Assembly: GCA_019802505.1 (NCBI GenBank)
Contig: JAFMOC010000155.1
Span: 910,001 to 974,000, forward strand
DNA: 64,000 nt
From: Corydoras sp. C115
Taxonomy: Eukaryota > Chordata > Actinopteri > Siluriformes > Callichthyidae
Reading direction: 5' to 3'
The number at the start of each line of letters is the position of its first letter. Positions within the stretch are counted from its first letter, which is position 1. Positions 46,873 to 58,232 of the stretch are shown here, piece by piece. The notes beneath the pieces were generated by a model. The model had not been told where the DNA came from and made no database searches. It worked only from the letters and a program-made list of their open reading frames with translations. The position numbers and the translations under genes were made by a program.

Positions 46873-47336
46873 TACAGTACCAGGCTAAAGTTTGACCACG
46901 CCCTTTTCTCACTCCATCATCTATGTCCTCCACTTACCATATAGATGGAGTTTGTAGTTCTACAATTACAGACTGTAGTCCATCTGTGTTCTGTTGGTTC
47001 TCTGTTGGTCAGGAGCATCACAGAACAGGCATCATTTGGGTGGTGGATTGTTGATGGTCAGTTCTGCAGTGACACTGATGTGGTGAGGGGGGGGGTTTTA
47101 GTGCAGCAGTGCTGCTGGAGTTTCATTTAAACACCTCAGTCACACTGCTGGGATAGGACTAATGCACCCACCCAATAACCCCTGCTCTGTGGTGGTACTA
47201 TTGGGGTTCTGAGCATTAGAACAGCGTACACAGTATGTACTGTAGAACAGAAACAGATGGACTACAGAGTGGACCTTCTACAAAGTCCATCTTTACAGAA
47301 CGTGGAACTGAGAACATGGACATTAAACATCTCTAA
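46873..47336 (-). mobile_element. MITE copy 5, tandem with copy 4
   Basis: Outer end 'tacagtaccaggctaaag', full interior, and the opposite internal end near 47275-47290. Confidence 0.78.
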
Positions 47337-47841
47337 TCCACAGAGGATGTGTTCTGTTGGGAAAAATTTTGCGTTTCGAGGGAAAAATGGATCATACACG
47401 AAATAATGACTTCAGCTTCAGCTGCCATAATGAAAACCAGACTGCGAAAGCTTCACCTCTGTCAGCTAGAGGCCGAGGTGCCAGCTCCTCAGCGCCGAAA
47501 GAGCTAAGAAGTGGTGTTGCATTGCACAACATCGGCTACACACACATCAAAGCCACGGCTCGGCGACTTTAAAAGGGAAACGTCGGAGATAGAAGGGCGA
47601 GATACGTTAATCCAAGCCAAATCACCGACGTGACGCTGAAAAGGCGCCGTGTACACCGCAGCCGGGTTTAACAGTATTGGTTTACAGAGCGGTCGCCATG
47701 ACGGAGTTCATTCATTCAACTGAAATAAAGCAAAGCAAAGCGGTCCACCTCAAACAGAACGGAACGGCTTTGCAAGCCATGCTTGTGAGTTTAGAGATAT
47801 TCAGGACAGAGCTGAGCCATGCATGCCATCCACCGGAACCT
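47337..47841. other. unique intronic sequence
   Basis: GC-mixed; no exon recognised. Confidence 0.4.
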
Positions 47842-48475
47842 GACCGAGGGTTCTGAGAACGAGGGTCTGAGACTGAGGGTTCTGCGACCGAGTGTCTGAC
47901 ACCGAGGGTCTGAGACCGAGGGTCTGAAACCGAGGGTCTGAACCCGAGTGTCTGACACCGAGGGTCGGAGACCGAGGGTCCGAGACCGAGGGTCTGAATC
48001 CGAGGGTCTGAATCCGAGGGTCTGAACTCATGGGTCGGAAACCGAGGGTCTGAAACTGAGGGTCTGAACCCGAGGGTCTGAAACTGAGGGTCGGAAACCG
48101 AAGGTCTGAAACCAAGGGTCTGAAACCGAGGGTCCGAGACCGAGGGTCCGAGACCGAAGGTCCGAAACTGAGGGTCAGAAACCGAAGGTCTGAAACCGAG
48201 GGTCGGAAACTGAGGGTCTGAAACCGAGGGTCTGAGACCGAGGGTCCGAGACCAAGAGTCTGAAACTGAGGGTCGGAAACCAAAGGTCTGAAACCAAGGG
48301 TCTGAACCCGAGAGTCTGAACCTGAGGGTCTGAAACCAAGGCTCCGAAACCAAGGGTCCGAAACTGAGAGTCTGAGACCAATATTCTGAACCCGAGAGTC
48401 TGAACCCGAGATCTCTGAACCCTAGAGTCTGAAACCGAGAGTCTGAACCCGTGAGTCTGAACCCGAGAGTCTGAA
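47842..48475. repeat. 14-bp minisatellite, about 45 units
   Basis: Plus-strand unit 'accgagggtctgaa' with frequent single-base variants. Fourteen is not a multiple of three, so three units give a 14-residue periodic peptide, and frames stay open on the minus strand for 160-213 codons. These frames are a by-product of the repeat. Confidence 0.95.
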
Positions 48476-48740
48476 GGGGCTTTTCACTGACAGTCAGTCG
48501 TCCCTGCGTGTGTAACCCAATACGCGGCTCGTGCGGCTGTTTTATGAGCGTTATGGTCCCGGGGTTCCCCTGTTCTGCTCAGTGATGAGGGATGAAAGGA
48601 CTCTGTAAACGCTCTGACACCTCTCTGGTCCGAAATCCAACACTTCTGACCTCTCGCACGCACTCTCGCGCACACTCGCTCACGTGTGCTGCCTTTCATA
48701 AACACTTTCTGAAGTGGTAACACACCCCACCCACCTATAG
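48476..48740. other. unique intronic sequence
   Basis: Nothing recognised. Confidence 0.4.

Positions 48741-48790
<50 letters not shown>
48741..48790. repeat. (CA)n microsatellite
   Basis: About 49 bases of CA. Confidence 0.95.
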
Positions 48791-48792
<2 letters not shown>

Positions 48793-49114
48793 GGCAGGTA
48801 GCAGCAAAAGTCCAGGTTTTTAATACTCTGGAGCGAGCAGATGAAAGAGATGGTCCAGATTATGGAGGTAAAAGGCGGCGGGCAGCGAGACACAGAGAGG
48901 GAACTCTCGACACGGCAGGTGTGGGACTGAAACCCAAACCGGACCGAGTGTTTCCCAGGAGGCTGGCAGGACGGCCGGACTCCAACACCTTAATCCCGAG
49001 GAACCTGGCTGAACCGTTAAACTGTGAAACACTGAGCTGCACGGCTTTAGTTTCCAAAGTTTACGGGTGAAAACAAGACCAAACTTAAAAACACACATCT
49101 GGGGCTATCAATAA

Positions 49115-49127
<13 letters not shown>
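48791..49127. other. unique intronic sequence
   Basis: Nothing recognised. Confidence 0.4.

Positions 49128-49186
<59 letters not shown>
49128..49186. repeat. (TA)n microsatellite
   Basis: About 56 bases of TA abutting a LINE tail. Confidence 0.95.
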
Positions 49187-49190
<4 letters not shown>

Positions 49191-49262
49191 TAAATCATTA
49201 CAATAGTAATGAGAATAAAGACTTAAAAAGCGCCTTTCTAAAACCCAAGGACGCTTGTCTGA
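49187..49262 (-). mobile_element. LINE 3' tail fragment
   Basis: 'cctttctaaaacccaaggac' is the reverse of the 'tccttgggtgtt..aaaggc' LINE end at 1.2 and 39.6 kb. Confidence 0.5.
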
Positions 49263-49264
49263 CA

Positions 49265-49492
49265 AAGTGTTACCACTACTACCACTACCACCAAGGCTGC
49301 TTTTACTAGTGCCACTAATGTTACTACTACTAGTCCAACCACTACCAACCACAACTACAACTAGTGCTACATAAAATAAAATGCAACTACTACAAATTGT
49401 GTTAATACTACTAATTTTACTACTAGTGCAAATACTAGAAATCCTAATACTACTACCAGTATAATTACCACTACTACTGTTACCAGTTTTTC
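49265..49492. repeat. degenerate (ACT/ACC)n tract
   Basis: Over 220 bases dominated by 'actact', 'accact' and 'tactagt' words, heavily mutated. Confidence 0.75.
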
Positions 49493-50845
49493 TACAGCCC
49501 ACCCACCTCAAGGTTAAAATTCTCTGCTCAGTATGAACTAAAGACAGTCTGTCGTAGGCATCATTTAAAAAGTAATCAATTAAAAATGTATAGTGTCTTT
49601 GATTAGTCTTTATTAATCACGTTTCAGATCAGATGGCGGTGCATCGCCACAATCTGCTCAGCGTTCACGAAGCAGCCACGAATCTGTTAAATCCAAAAAA
49701 AAAAAGGAACAATGACGGATGGAAGGCACAGCGGTGTTTGCACGCAGGCTTAATGCGTCTGTGGAGTCTCTCTGAAACAGGCATTTATTTCTTTCCACCA
49801 TCTGTTTGTGGAACACGGGAGAACGTGAGCCGGGCGCCGAAGAAAAGGCCGCAAAACACGGCCTTTCTTTTCAGTCGGACGGAAATGTGAGCGGAGCGAA
49901 CTGTTGCGCCTGTGCGTTCAGGAACTCCATTTAGGCCGCTGTTTACCTAAAAGATGAGCTGCTGGACACATCCATTCATGAGTCTCATCTCTTTATCTGG
50001 TCATGAATATTCCTATAATCCTTTGGCATGTATCCCAGAACCCCCCCTTATTATTTTTTTTCTCCCAGAAGGGAGACGGGGTGGGGGGTGGTGGGGTGGG
50101 GTGGCTTTTCCTCTTTCAGGGATCCTCCTCAGTCCCGTCTTTCAAAGAGGCTCTTGCCTGATCTCCACATGAAATGATATCTCTTTCAGTGGCGCTCTCA
50201 CAGAGCTCTAAGCCTCATGGGCCGGCACGGCAGAAGGCTGAAGAAAGCCTTTAATTGACCTGTAATTAGACTGTGAAACATTGTGGCCAAAGAGACGGCC
50301 GAACGAGAGAGAAAGGAAGAATTGAGGGTCAGCGCAAACAGGATACCGCCCAGGAGCTGGCGAGCGAGGGAGAAGACGCTGAACGAAACCCAATCCCGTC
50401 CCTAGAATAGACACCCTTTAGTCTCGGCCGGTCCAGACGGGACGAGCCGCCGCGAGTGGAAAGACACAAATTAAAATGTGGCAACAGCTTTTCCAGCCGC
50501 TCATGTTTCCCGTCCAGAGGAAGCGCTCGGAGGACGAGGTCTGCGGAACCTCAGCGCGACGTTTCAAAGCGTGGACGGCGGTCCGGGGGCGACTTTGAAA
50601 GCCGACGACGGCCGCTGGGGACGGCCCTCCTGACGCGAGCGCCAGAAAAGCCGTACTATACGGCGTGAGCACCGGGGACGAGGTGGGAGAACATAAAGCA
50701 GCATGACGACGGCGCGACACCCCTCCAATGGCAGCTCCACAAATCAACACGCAGACTCATCTTAAAAACAGATGCTTCCAAAGAACAGAGAGGGCGTCCT
50801 CCGGAGAGAAGCCGGGGTTCAGCGGGAGGGGAAATGCAATCGGCC
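49493..50845. other. unique island in opa1 intron
   Basis: About 1.35 kb without SINEs. 50220-50300 contains 'tttaattgacctgtaattag' and flanking words of regulatory character. GC-rich 50400-50820. No exon recognised. Confidence 0.4.
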
Positions 50846-50960
50846 AAGCGAGATGTTCGACACTGCTGGGATAGGAATAAGGCACCGAGCAAATCATACC
50901 TCTGTGGTACCATTGGTGTCCTGACCATTAGAGAAAGTACACAATTTATAAAACAGGTTC
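50846..50960 (-). mobile_element. MITE fragment (copy 7)
   Basis: 'cactgctgggatagga' and 'gtaccattggtgtcctgacc' match the MITE interior. Confidence 0.6.
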
Positions 50961-51175
50961 TGGTCCTTGAATCTGATTGGCTGAGCAGAACACACACCTC
51001 TGAACGCTTCACATTGGTATCGATGCCCGAAAAACTACTCATTATTTTCAATCATGCAACGGGAATAAAAATACAGATTAATATAAAAAGCGAGCCGATT
51101 CCAGTGGAGCACTAAGCCTGTTGCGGCTGTTGTTTAAAAGTTGTGTTCTGTAATTTGGCCACTAGATTTTGATCG

Positions 51176-51510
51176 TGTGGCACGGTGGCTTAGTGTTTGG
51201 CACGTTCGCCTCTCAGCGCTAGGGATTCCTGGTTCGAATCCCCATCTGGGTGGAGTTTCCATGTTCTCACCGTGTCCGTGTGGGCTTCCTCCGGGTTCTC
51301 TGGTTTCCTCCCACAGTCCAAAAACATGGATCAAGTCAATTGAGTTCTCCAAATTGCCCCATATAGAGTGTGTATGTCTGTGTGAGTGAGTGTGTGCCCA
51401 GCAATAGATTGGCGTCCTGTCCTGGGTCTATCTGCCCAGCGCCCAAAACGTTCTCCCCTGGATGGGCATGGGGAACCCCCCCCACGCCCCTAATGAAGAT
51501 AATGGATGGT
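51176..51510 (+). mobile_element. V-SINE abutting (TA)n
   Basis: Near full length; the 'gaggataaagcgg' segment is shortened and the tail leads to (TA)n at 51513-51536. Confidence 0.85.
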
Positions 51511-51614
51511 CAGATATATATATATATATATATATAAAACCTTTTTATAAAAGAAATAAGACATTTAAGGTTGTGTATTATTGTGACTAAATCCCTGTGA
51601 TTTATTTACAATAA

Positions 51615-51700
51615 TGTCACGCCCTCTCATACCTTATACAGACGGACATCAGTCTGTAGAACTACAATGTCCACCTTTACAGTAAGTGGACATGTGAGAT
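51615..51700 (+). mobile_element. MITE end fragment (copy 8)
   Basis: 'tctgtagaactacaatgtcc' and 'taagtggac' match the internal inverted end of the family. Confidence 0.5.
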
Positions 51701-52397
51701 AAACTGATTTAGGAATAGCAGGTTTGCAGATGCTGCTACTTAACGCCTCACCTATGGCACACTGCAAACCTCAATTAAGCACATGATCACATGATCACAG
51801 CCTCGGGACGAGCGCCAAAACCAGGGAACCGTCTCGCACCGCGGGTCCGCCAGCCAGAGAACCTTTCAGGAGGCCTGTGTGAGGCACGGCGTCTCCACCA
51901 AAGGGAGTGTTCCAATAAGCACACGTCACTCAGCGGTGCACCTTTGACCCCCGAGCCGTCGCACGCCAACACATACGCTCGCAGGTGGCCGAGCTCAGCG
52001 CCGCCGAGCCGGAAGCTTCTCGCCGGTCTCTCTCGCAGGAGAGACATCATCCCCAGCTGGCGGCCCTGAACGCATCAGTATACGGCAGGCACTCGCTAAA
52101 ACAGTCAACACTGCCAAATTCCTGAGCGACTCAATAAGACACACAACGCCGTCACCGCCCTGCTGGGGATTAGGGAAAGTTGGACGGGGAACCCGATCTC
52201 CTCCTCCCCCCCCCCCGTGGCCATACAAGAGGCTTGTGAGCCGAAGTTGCCTGGATTCAGGTATTAGAAATATTTAGTTTTTTAAAGATATTTAAACACC
52301 ACTATTAAAAAATAATTACTAGTCAAAGGTATCGTTTTTGCAATTAATCGCGATATAAAATGTTACGATAAATTAATCATTAAAGCGCCTCAACGTC
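51701..52397. other. unique intronic sequence
   Basis: GC-rich 51780-52220. No exon recognised. Confidence 0.4.
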
Positions 52398-52770
52398 GCC
52401 ATGGCAACATCCAGCCATCATCTTCCGCTTTAAGGTTTTCCCACTAGGGTCGCGGGGTGGATCCCCATGCCCATCCAGGGGAGAATATTTCGGGCTCTGG
52501 GCAGATACACCCAGGACAGGACACCAATCTATCACTGGGCACACACTCACTCAGACAGACACACTCTATATGGGGCAATCTGAAGAACTCAATTGACCCT
52601 GATCCATGTTTTAGGACTGTGGGAGGAAACCAAGAACCCGAAGGAAACCCACGCGGACACGAGGAGAACATGGAAACTCCACCCTGATCGGGATTCAAAC
52701 CGGGAATCCCTAGCACTGAGAGGAGAACATGCTAGTCACTAAGCCACCATGCCGCCAGCCATGGCAACAT
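52398..52770 (-). mobile_element. V-SINE with 13-bp target duplication
   Basis: 'gccatggcaacat' at 52398-52410 and 52758-52770. Full-length copy. Confidence 0.92.
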
Positions 52771-53619
52771 ACATAAGAAAAATACGCATGACCAAGTGGC
52801 AACCCCCCCACGACTACGCCCCCGACTCCTAAACCAAGACATGACGGGGATTGAAGTGTAATCCACATGCCGAGCGAAGAACCCCACCACTGCCCTGTTT
52901 TTACCCCGCATGAAAGGAAACGTATGGTTTTCCTATTACCTCATGGCAGGAAGTGTGACAGATGATGTACTGTGCAGACTGCTCTCTGTGAAAATGAACT
53001 GCCTCCAACTGCCCCAAAGGCCTCCGTGCTGATGGGATCATAACCTGAAAGCCCCTCACTGTTCTTTTCCTGAATCACGTGACCTCCTCGTATTTTACAG
53101 CATCTCCAAGCGACGGTAACGAAAACAAACCCATGATGTGAGACTCTGGAGCTGATGGTTCCAGCCTCTTTATCAGGCAGAGAGATGACAGATTTATACG
53201 ATGGATAAGTTCGGCTTAGCGAGGATGGAACGTCAGGACCAAAGAGGGCGGAGCTGGAAACGGTTCAGGGACGTCGTGCCAGGGGACTTTCCCTGCAGGT
53301 TTTAGACCGAGCTTGGGACACTTCCACGGATGGATCAGACGCATGCTTTCCCCAATAGACCAATAGAGGGAGCCACAACTACCACTGCAGTGCAAGCCGC
53401 AGGAAAACAAGGGTGCAAGGCAGGCAGTCAGAGGATCCCCGGTTCGATTCCCGGTCCCACCAAGTACTTTGGTTGAAGGCACCCAACACCAACCGCTCCC
53501 TATCTGCACCACCATCAACAGGGACCTGCGAGAAAAGGCTGCACTTGAGTCGGCAACCACCCCTTTCCACCAAAACTCTCCATTTTGTTTCTAGCCAGAA
53601 GAGGTCACTGTTGCAGCAG
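52771..53619. other. unique sequence with tRNA-like B box
   Basis: 53431-53463 contains 'ggttcgattcccggtcccac' followed by CA, resembling a tRNA T-arm and acceptor end. No matching A box or 5' half was found, so it is not a tRNA gene. Confidence 0.4.
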
Positions 53620-53773
53620 CAAAACGAAATCCTTGCAGCCTTGCGTGCCTGAGAATCGACCACGTTTCTCATGCCTGTGTACTAGAATGTAGAGCACCAG
53701 GTTTCTACGTCCTGTTCTTGTCAGGAGAACGCCATGCTTATTTCAGCAGGACAATGCCAGACCTCATTTTGCA
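53620..53773 (+). repeat. duplicate block A with transposase remnant
   Basis: The last 33 bases (53741-53773) read FQQDNARPHFA. This resembles the second-aspartate motif of Tc1/mariner-type DDE transposases. The rest of the frame is closed, so it is a dead fragment. Confidence 0.6.
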
Positions 53774-54040
53774 ACATCCATCCATCCATTATCTTCCGCT
53801 TTATCCTGTACCAGGGTCGCGGGGGGGGTTCCCCATGCCCATCCAGGGGAGAACGTTTCGGGCGCTGGGCAGATACACCCAGGACAGGGTGCCATACACC
53901 CAGGACAGTGGGCACACACTCACTCACACGGACACCCTCTTTATGGGACAATTTGGAGAATTCAGTTGATCTTGAATCCATGTTTTTGGACTGTGGGAGG
54001 AAACCGGAGAACCCGGAGGAAACCCACGCGGACACGGAGA
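53774..54040 (-). mobile_element. V-SINE between the duplicate blocks
   Basis: Lacks the B box and head; ends at 'gcggacacggagag'. A 10-base direct repeat 'atacacccag' duplicates part of the body near 53874 and 53895. Confidence 0.85.
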
Positions 54041-54042
54041 GA

Positions 54043-54191
54043 AAAACGAAATCCTTGCAACCTTGCGTGCATGAGAATCGACCACGTTTCTCATGGCTGT
54101 GAACTAGAATGGAAGTCCTCCTATTTTGGCTGCTCTTGTCAGAAGAACACCATGCTAACTTCAGCAGGACAATGCCAGGCCTCATTTTGCA
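54043..54191 (+). repeat. duplicate block B with transposase remnant
   Basis: Same block as 53620-53773. 54159-54191 reads LQQDNARPHFA. The copies have several differences and indels. Confidence 0.6.
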
Positions 54192-55155
54192 CTAGATTCG
54201 GCGTCTCACACGGTGTGCACTGAACTGAGCTGCCTGCCGCCTGTTCTCTATGAACAGACTGAGCGGCTCGGTCAAAGCCCCGCCCTCATTAACCCGACGT
54301 GCCGTATCCACCCGGTCCAGCTCACGTCCCGACGATAAAACACGTACAGTCAACAGTCTGTGACTGAGTCAGTCTACGCCCTGCTCTCACATCCACCGCT
54401 CAGATAAGATCCCGTGTGCAGAAGTCTACAGTCAGAGCACACAGCAGCTGCTGATTAGATATAATATAATAAAAAAAAAAGAAAAAAAAGGAATGGCGGC
54501 CGCGCCGGTGCATCCTGAATAAAGAACGCCGCGTCTGGGGTAAACCCACTTAAACCCTGTGTACACAGAGAACCGTGGTGGTACACGCAGCGCATCCCAG
54601 GAAGTGGTAGAGACATGACGGCAAAACAAAACAAGCGTTCCTTTGTCATCCGTTCAGAGCGGAGAAGATAAAACGCGGGCGGCGTGCGCTGCAGGTTGGG
54701 GCAGCGCTGTCGAGTTGGTAGAATCAACATCCACCAAAGAGCCACCGCCAATTACACAAGGTTCCAAACCCCTCTGAGTGAAGCCGACACCAGGGGGCGG
54801 TGATGCAGCCAGGGCAGGACAGCTTGGGTGTTGGTTAGGTAGATGGCGGGAGATCGGGTTGAGAGGAACCGAGGGCTGCGGAACCGGGTGGGCGCCAGAA
54901 CAACGATATATAATCGTACAAAATCAACAATGATGATGATTTATTTCCTCTGCTGTTGGACGAGGAACCGCGTTTGAGGGACTGCAGGATCTTGGGGTTT
55001 GGCAGCATGAGGATAACGTTCTAGTAGAAACAGGTGGTGCTAGACATCAGACTCTCGTTTGCTAAACGCCTCGGGCCAATTTTTGTGTAATGATGAATTA
55101 TACGGCTACCAACCGTTAACCTGGGCATCTAATAATCAGGTGATCAGTCCATCAT
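54192..55155. other. unique intronic sequence
   Basis: Poly-A near 54472-54490. No exon recognised. Confidence 0.4.
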
Positions 55156-56040
55156 GTGACCCACCAACACATACCAATCCACTCAAACAACCCACCAAAC
55201 TACACACTACCCCACCACCCACACACACACCAACCTACCCACCCATACAAACACACAACCCACACACCCAACAACCCACCCAAACCCAAAACCAACAACC
55301 TTCCCACACCCAACAACCCACCCAAACCCAAACCCACAATCAACAACCTTCCCACACCCAACAACCCACCCATACAAACTCACCCAACAACTGACCCAAA
55401 CCAACAACCTACCCACAATCAACAACCCACACAAACCCAAAACCAACAACCTTCCCAACACCCAACAACCCACCCAAACCCAAACCCACAACCAACAACC
55501 TTCGCACACCCAACAACCCACCCAAACCAACAACCTACCCACAACCAACAACCCACCCAAACCCAAACCAACAGCCTACCCACAATCAACAACCCACCCA
55601 AACCCAAACCAACAACCTACCCAAAACCAACAACCCACCCAAACCAACAACCTACCCACAACCAAAAACCCACCAAAACCCAAACCAACAACCTATCCAC
55701 AATCAACAACCCACCCAAACCCAAACCAACAACCTACCCACAATCAACAACCCACCCAAACCCACAACCAACAACCTTCACACACCCAACAAACCACCCA
55801 AACCCAAACTCACAACCAACAACCTTCGACACACCCAACAACCCACCCAAACCAACAACCTACCCACAACCAACAACCCACCCAAACCAACAACCTACCC
55901 ACAATCAACAACCCACCCAAACCCAAACCAACAACCTACCCAAAACCAACAACCCACCCAAACCCAAACCCTCTCCCAACAACCAACCTACAACCCCCTA
56001 CCCAATCACATCGACACCAACTGACCCATTCTCACCCCCA
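55156..56040. repeat. nearly G-free C/A minisatellite, G4 motif array on the opposite strand
   Basis: Plus strand is almost only C and A, with few T and a handful of G. Subunits such as 'cccacccaaacccaaacc' and 'aacaacctacccacaatc' form compound units of about 41 bases. The minus strand, the sense strand of opa1, repeatedly shows G3-N3-G3-N1-G3-N5-G3. A 336-codon plus-strand open frame exists only because A/C sequence lacks stop codons. Confidence 0.93.
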
Positions 56041-56556
56041 CACGTTTTCAAAGCACAAAGCCAGACTAGTCCGAATAAAAACTCCTGTACCTCCAATCAC
56101 CTCTACACAATCGCAGAACGGGCATCCAGCCTTATGGCAGCTTGGCTACAACAGCGGACGGAATAAAGGACCCGCTCTAATTTACTAATAAAGTTCTCAG
56201 TGGGTGTTATTCGCATGTCTAATCTGTCTTCGTATGCGGCAGCAGTGACATTATCCTGGACCAGCGCCTGTATTAACAAGCTATTAAGTTTCAAAATTAA
56301 GGGTCGCACACATACTTTAGACCGTTTAGTGATTAGTGCACGGTGCCAGCTTAATGGTGCAAAGATTAAAACACTCTGAGAGAAGTGCATAAGCGGCGGA
56401 CTCGCATAATTGATCCGGAGCCATTAGAACAACTGAGGGAGCTTTGAAATAGCCGGCTCCTCCTGACGTGCCTGCGGTTACATATTAGCCGTGCGGGCTG
56501 GGATCCAGCATGGAGGCACAGTGCCATGCAGCTGCTCTGGCACACGCCGTGCACAC
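56041..56556. other. unique island, possible conserved noncoding block
   Basis: 56150-56470 is repeat-free, with balanced composition and many TAAT/ATTA words ('taatttactaataaag', 'gcataattgatccgg'). No exon features. Confidence 0.35.
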
Positions 56557-56710
56557 ACACACAAACACACACACACACACACACTCACGAACATGTGCAG
56601 CGCACACTTAACAACCACAGACACGCTGCCCGTCACCCCACCCACAGCAGGCTGCAACACAGGCAAGCCCAAACTCAGCCCGGCTTTCGAAACCACCCCG
56701 ACGCATTCTG

Positions 56711-56755
<45 letters not shown>
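56557..56755. repeat. two (CA)n tracts with unique spacer
   Basis: CA runs at 56557-56584 and 56712-56752. Confidence 0.9.
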
Positions 56756-57525
56756 TCCCTCGGTCTGAAACAGGAGTAGCTCTTTACCTGCCTGCCTGCG
56801 AGTAGGGGCAAAGCCCTCTTAACACCAGACTTAGCTGCAGGGGGTGAATTTTTCTTTTTGTTAAGGGAAGTGCCCCCTGTCACCCCCTTTCCTCCTCCTC
56901 CTCTTTAAACACTCAGCTAGGTGAGACTGAGGTCAAGCTCTCGCCTCGCTGCACCTGTGAGAGGATCGCCCTCGTGCCTCGCCGGGAGCCGGGTTCATCC
57001 CATTGGCCCAGCCTCGGGGTGGGGAGGGGGTGGGGGGTCTGGTCCTGCCAATAATTCATAGATCTCACGCTCGATGGAGGAGTCAGCAGCACATCCACCC
57101 AAGAGGGTGGGGTGAGGGAACGTGTTCCAACAACTCCAAGGTGATGGCAGAAGCCTGAATGATCACGTGCCCCTCCTCCCAAAAGCACAGCGAGGGGAAT
57201 GGAATTCAGGTATCGTCACTTATTAATAACAGTGACTTTCTATCTTTATACCAATTAATCATTTATTATTATTGGAAGAAATGGGCAGTACATTGAGGGT
57301 TTGTTGCACGTGACGCACAAAACAGACCCATGAGTCACGTCGTCATGGCAGCAAAGACACAGTGATGCAGCCTAAATCAAGCTGCGGGGTGTGCGGTGGA
57401 CGACTCGCAAAGGATCACCGACGTTAAGCCCCGTGAAGCGTTTCTTGGTGGTTTGTAAAGTGTAAATAAATAAACCTCCGCTGTGTCCTAAAGAGCAAGT
57501 ATGTGAAATGTCATGGTAATCGATG
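56756..57525. other. unique intronic sequence
   Basis: GC-rich to 57180. No exon recognised. Confidence 0.4.
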
Positions 57526-57562
57526 AAACACACACACACATATGTGTGTGTGTGTGTGTGTG

Positions 57563-57615
<53 letters not shown>
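57526..57615. repeat. (CA)n, (GT)n and (TA)n cluster
   Basis: CA then GT then about 48 bases of TA, ending at a V-SINE head. Confidence 0.95.
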
Positions 57616-57618
<3 letters not shown>

Positions 57619-57973
57619 GGCACGGTGGCTTAGTGGTTAGCACGTTCGCCTCTCAGCGCTAGGGATTCCCGGTTCGAATCCCCATCTGGGTGGAGTTTCC
57701 ATGTTCTCCCCGTGTCCGCGTGGGTTTCCTCGGGGTTCTCCGGATTCCTCCCACAGTCCAAAAACATGGAGCAAGTCAATTGAGTTCTCTAAATTGCCCC
57801 ATATAGAGTGTGCTTGAGTGTGTGAGTGTGTACCCAGCGATGGATTGGCGCCCTGTCCTGGGTCTATCTGCCCAGCGCCCGAGACGTTCTCCCCTGGATG
57901 GGCATGGGGAACCCCACCGCGACCCTAATAGAGGATAAAGCGGGAGATAATGAATGAATGAATGAATGAATGA
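57615..57973 (+). mobile_element. V-SINE with (TA)n on both sides
   Basis: Full-length copy with (GAAT)n tail. The last tail units merge into TA and CA runs. Confidence 0.88.
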
Positions 57974-58131
57974 ATATATATATATATGTACACACACACA
58001 CACACACACACACACATGTCACTCATACATATATTACATATAGATATACACACACATAAAATGTGTGTTTTATATGTACACAAACACATAAATACATATG
58101 TGTGTGTGTGTGTGTGTGTCTGTACATATAA

Positions 58132-58183
<52 letters not shown>

Positions 58184-58232
58184 TAAAGAGAGAGAGAGAG
58201 AGAGAGAGCAAGAGAGAGAGAGCGAGAGAGAT
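57974..58232. repeat. microsatellite cluster (TA, CA, GT, GA)
   Basis: CA at 57990-58016, GT at about 58098-58118, TA at 58136-58181, GA at 58187-58229. Confidence 0.92.

Noticed and set aside
47712..48353. 213-codon frame with a 14-residue repeat on the minus strand
   Set aside because: It is a translation of the 14-bp minisatellite; another register is also open, with no start context, domain or splice support.
53431..53463. Possible tRNA gene or retroelement primer-binding site
   Set aside because: Only a B-box-like arm and acceptor-like end are present; no A box, cloverleaf or LTR pair was found.
55156..56166. 336-codon open frame rich in Pro, Thr, Asn and Gln
   Set aside because: The frame stays open only because the C/A minisatellite has almost no T-A-A, T-A-G or T-G-A; composition and periodicity are those of the repeat.
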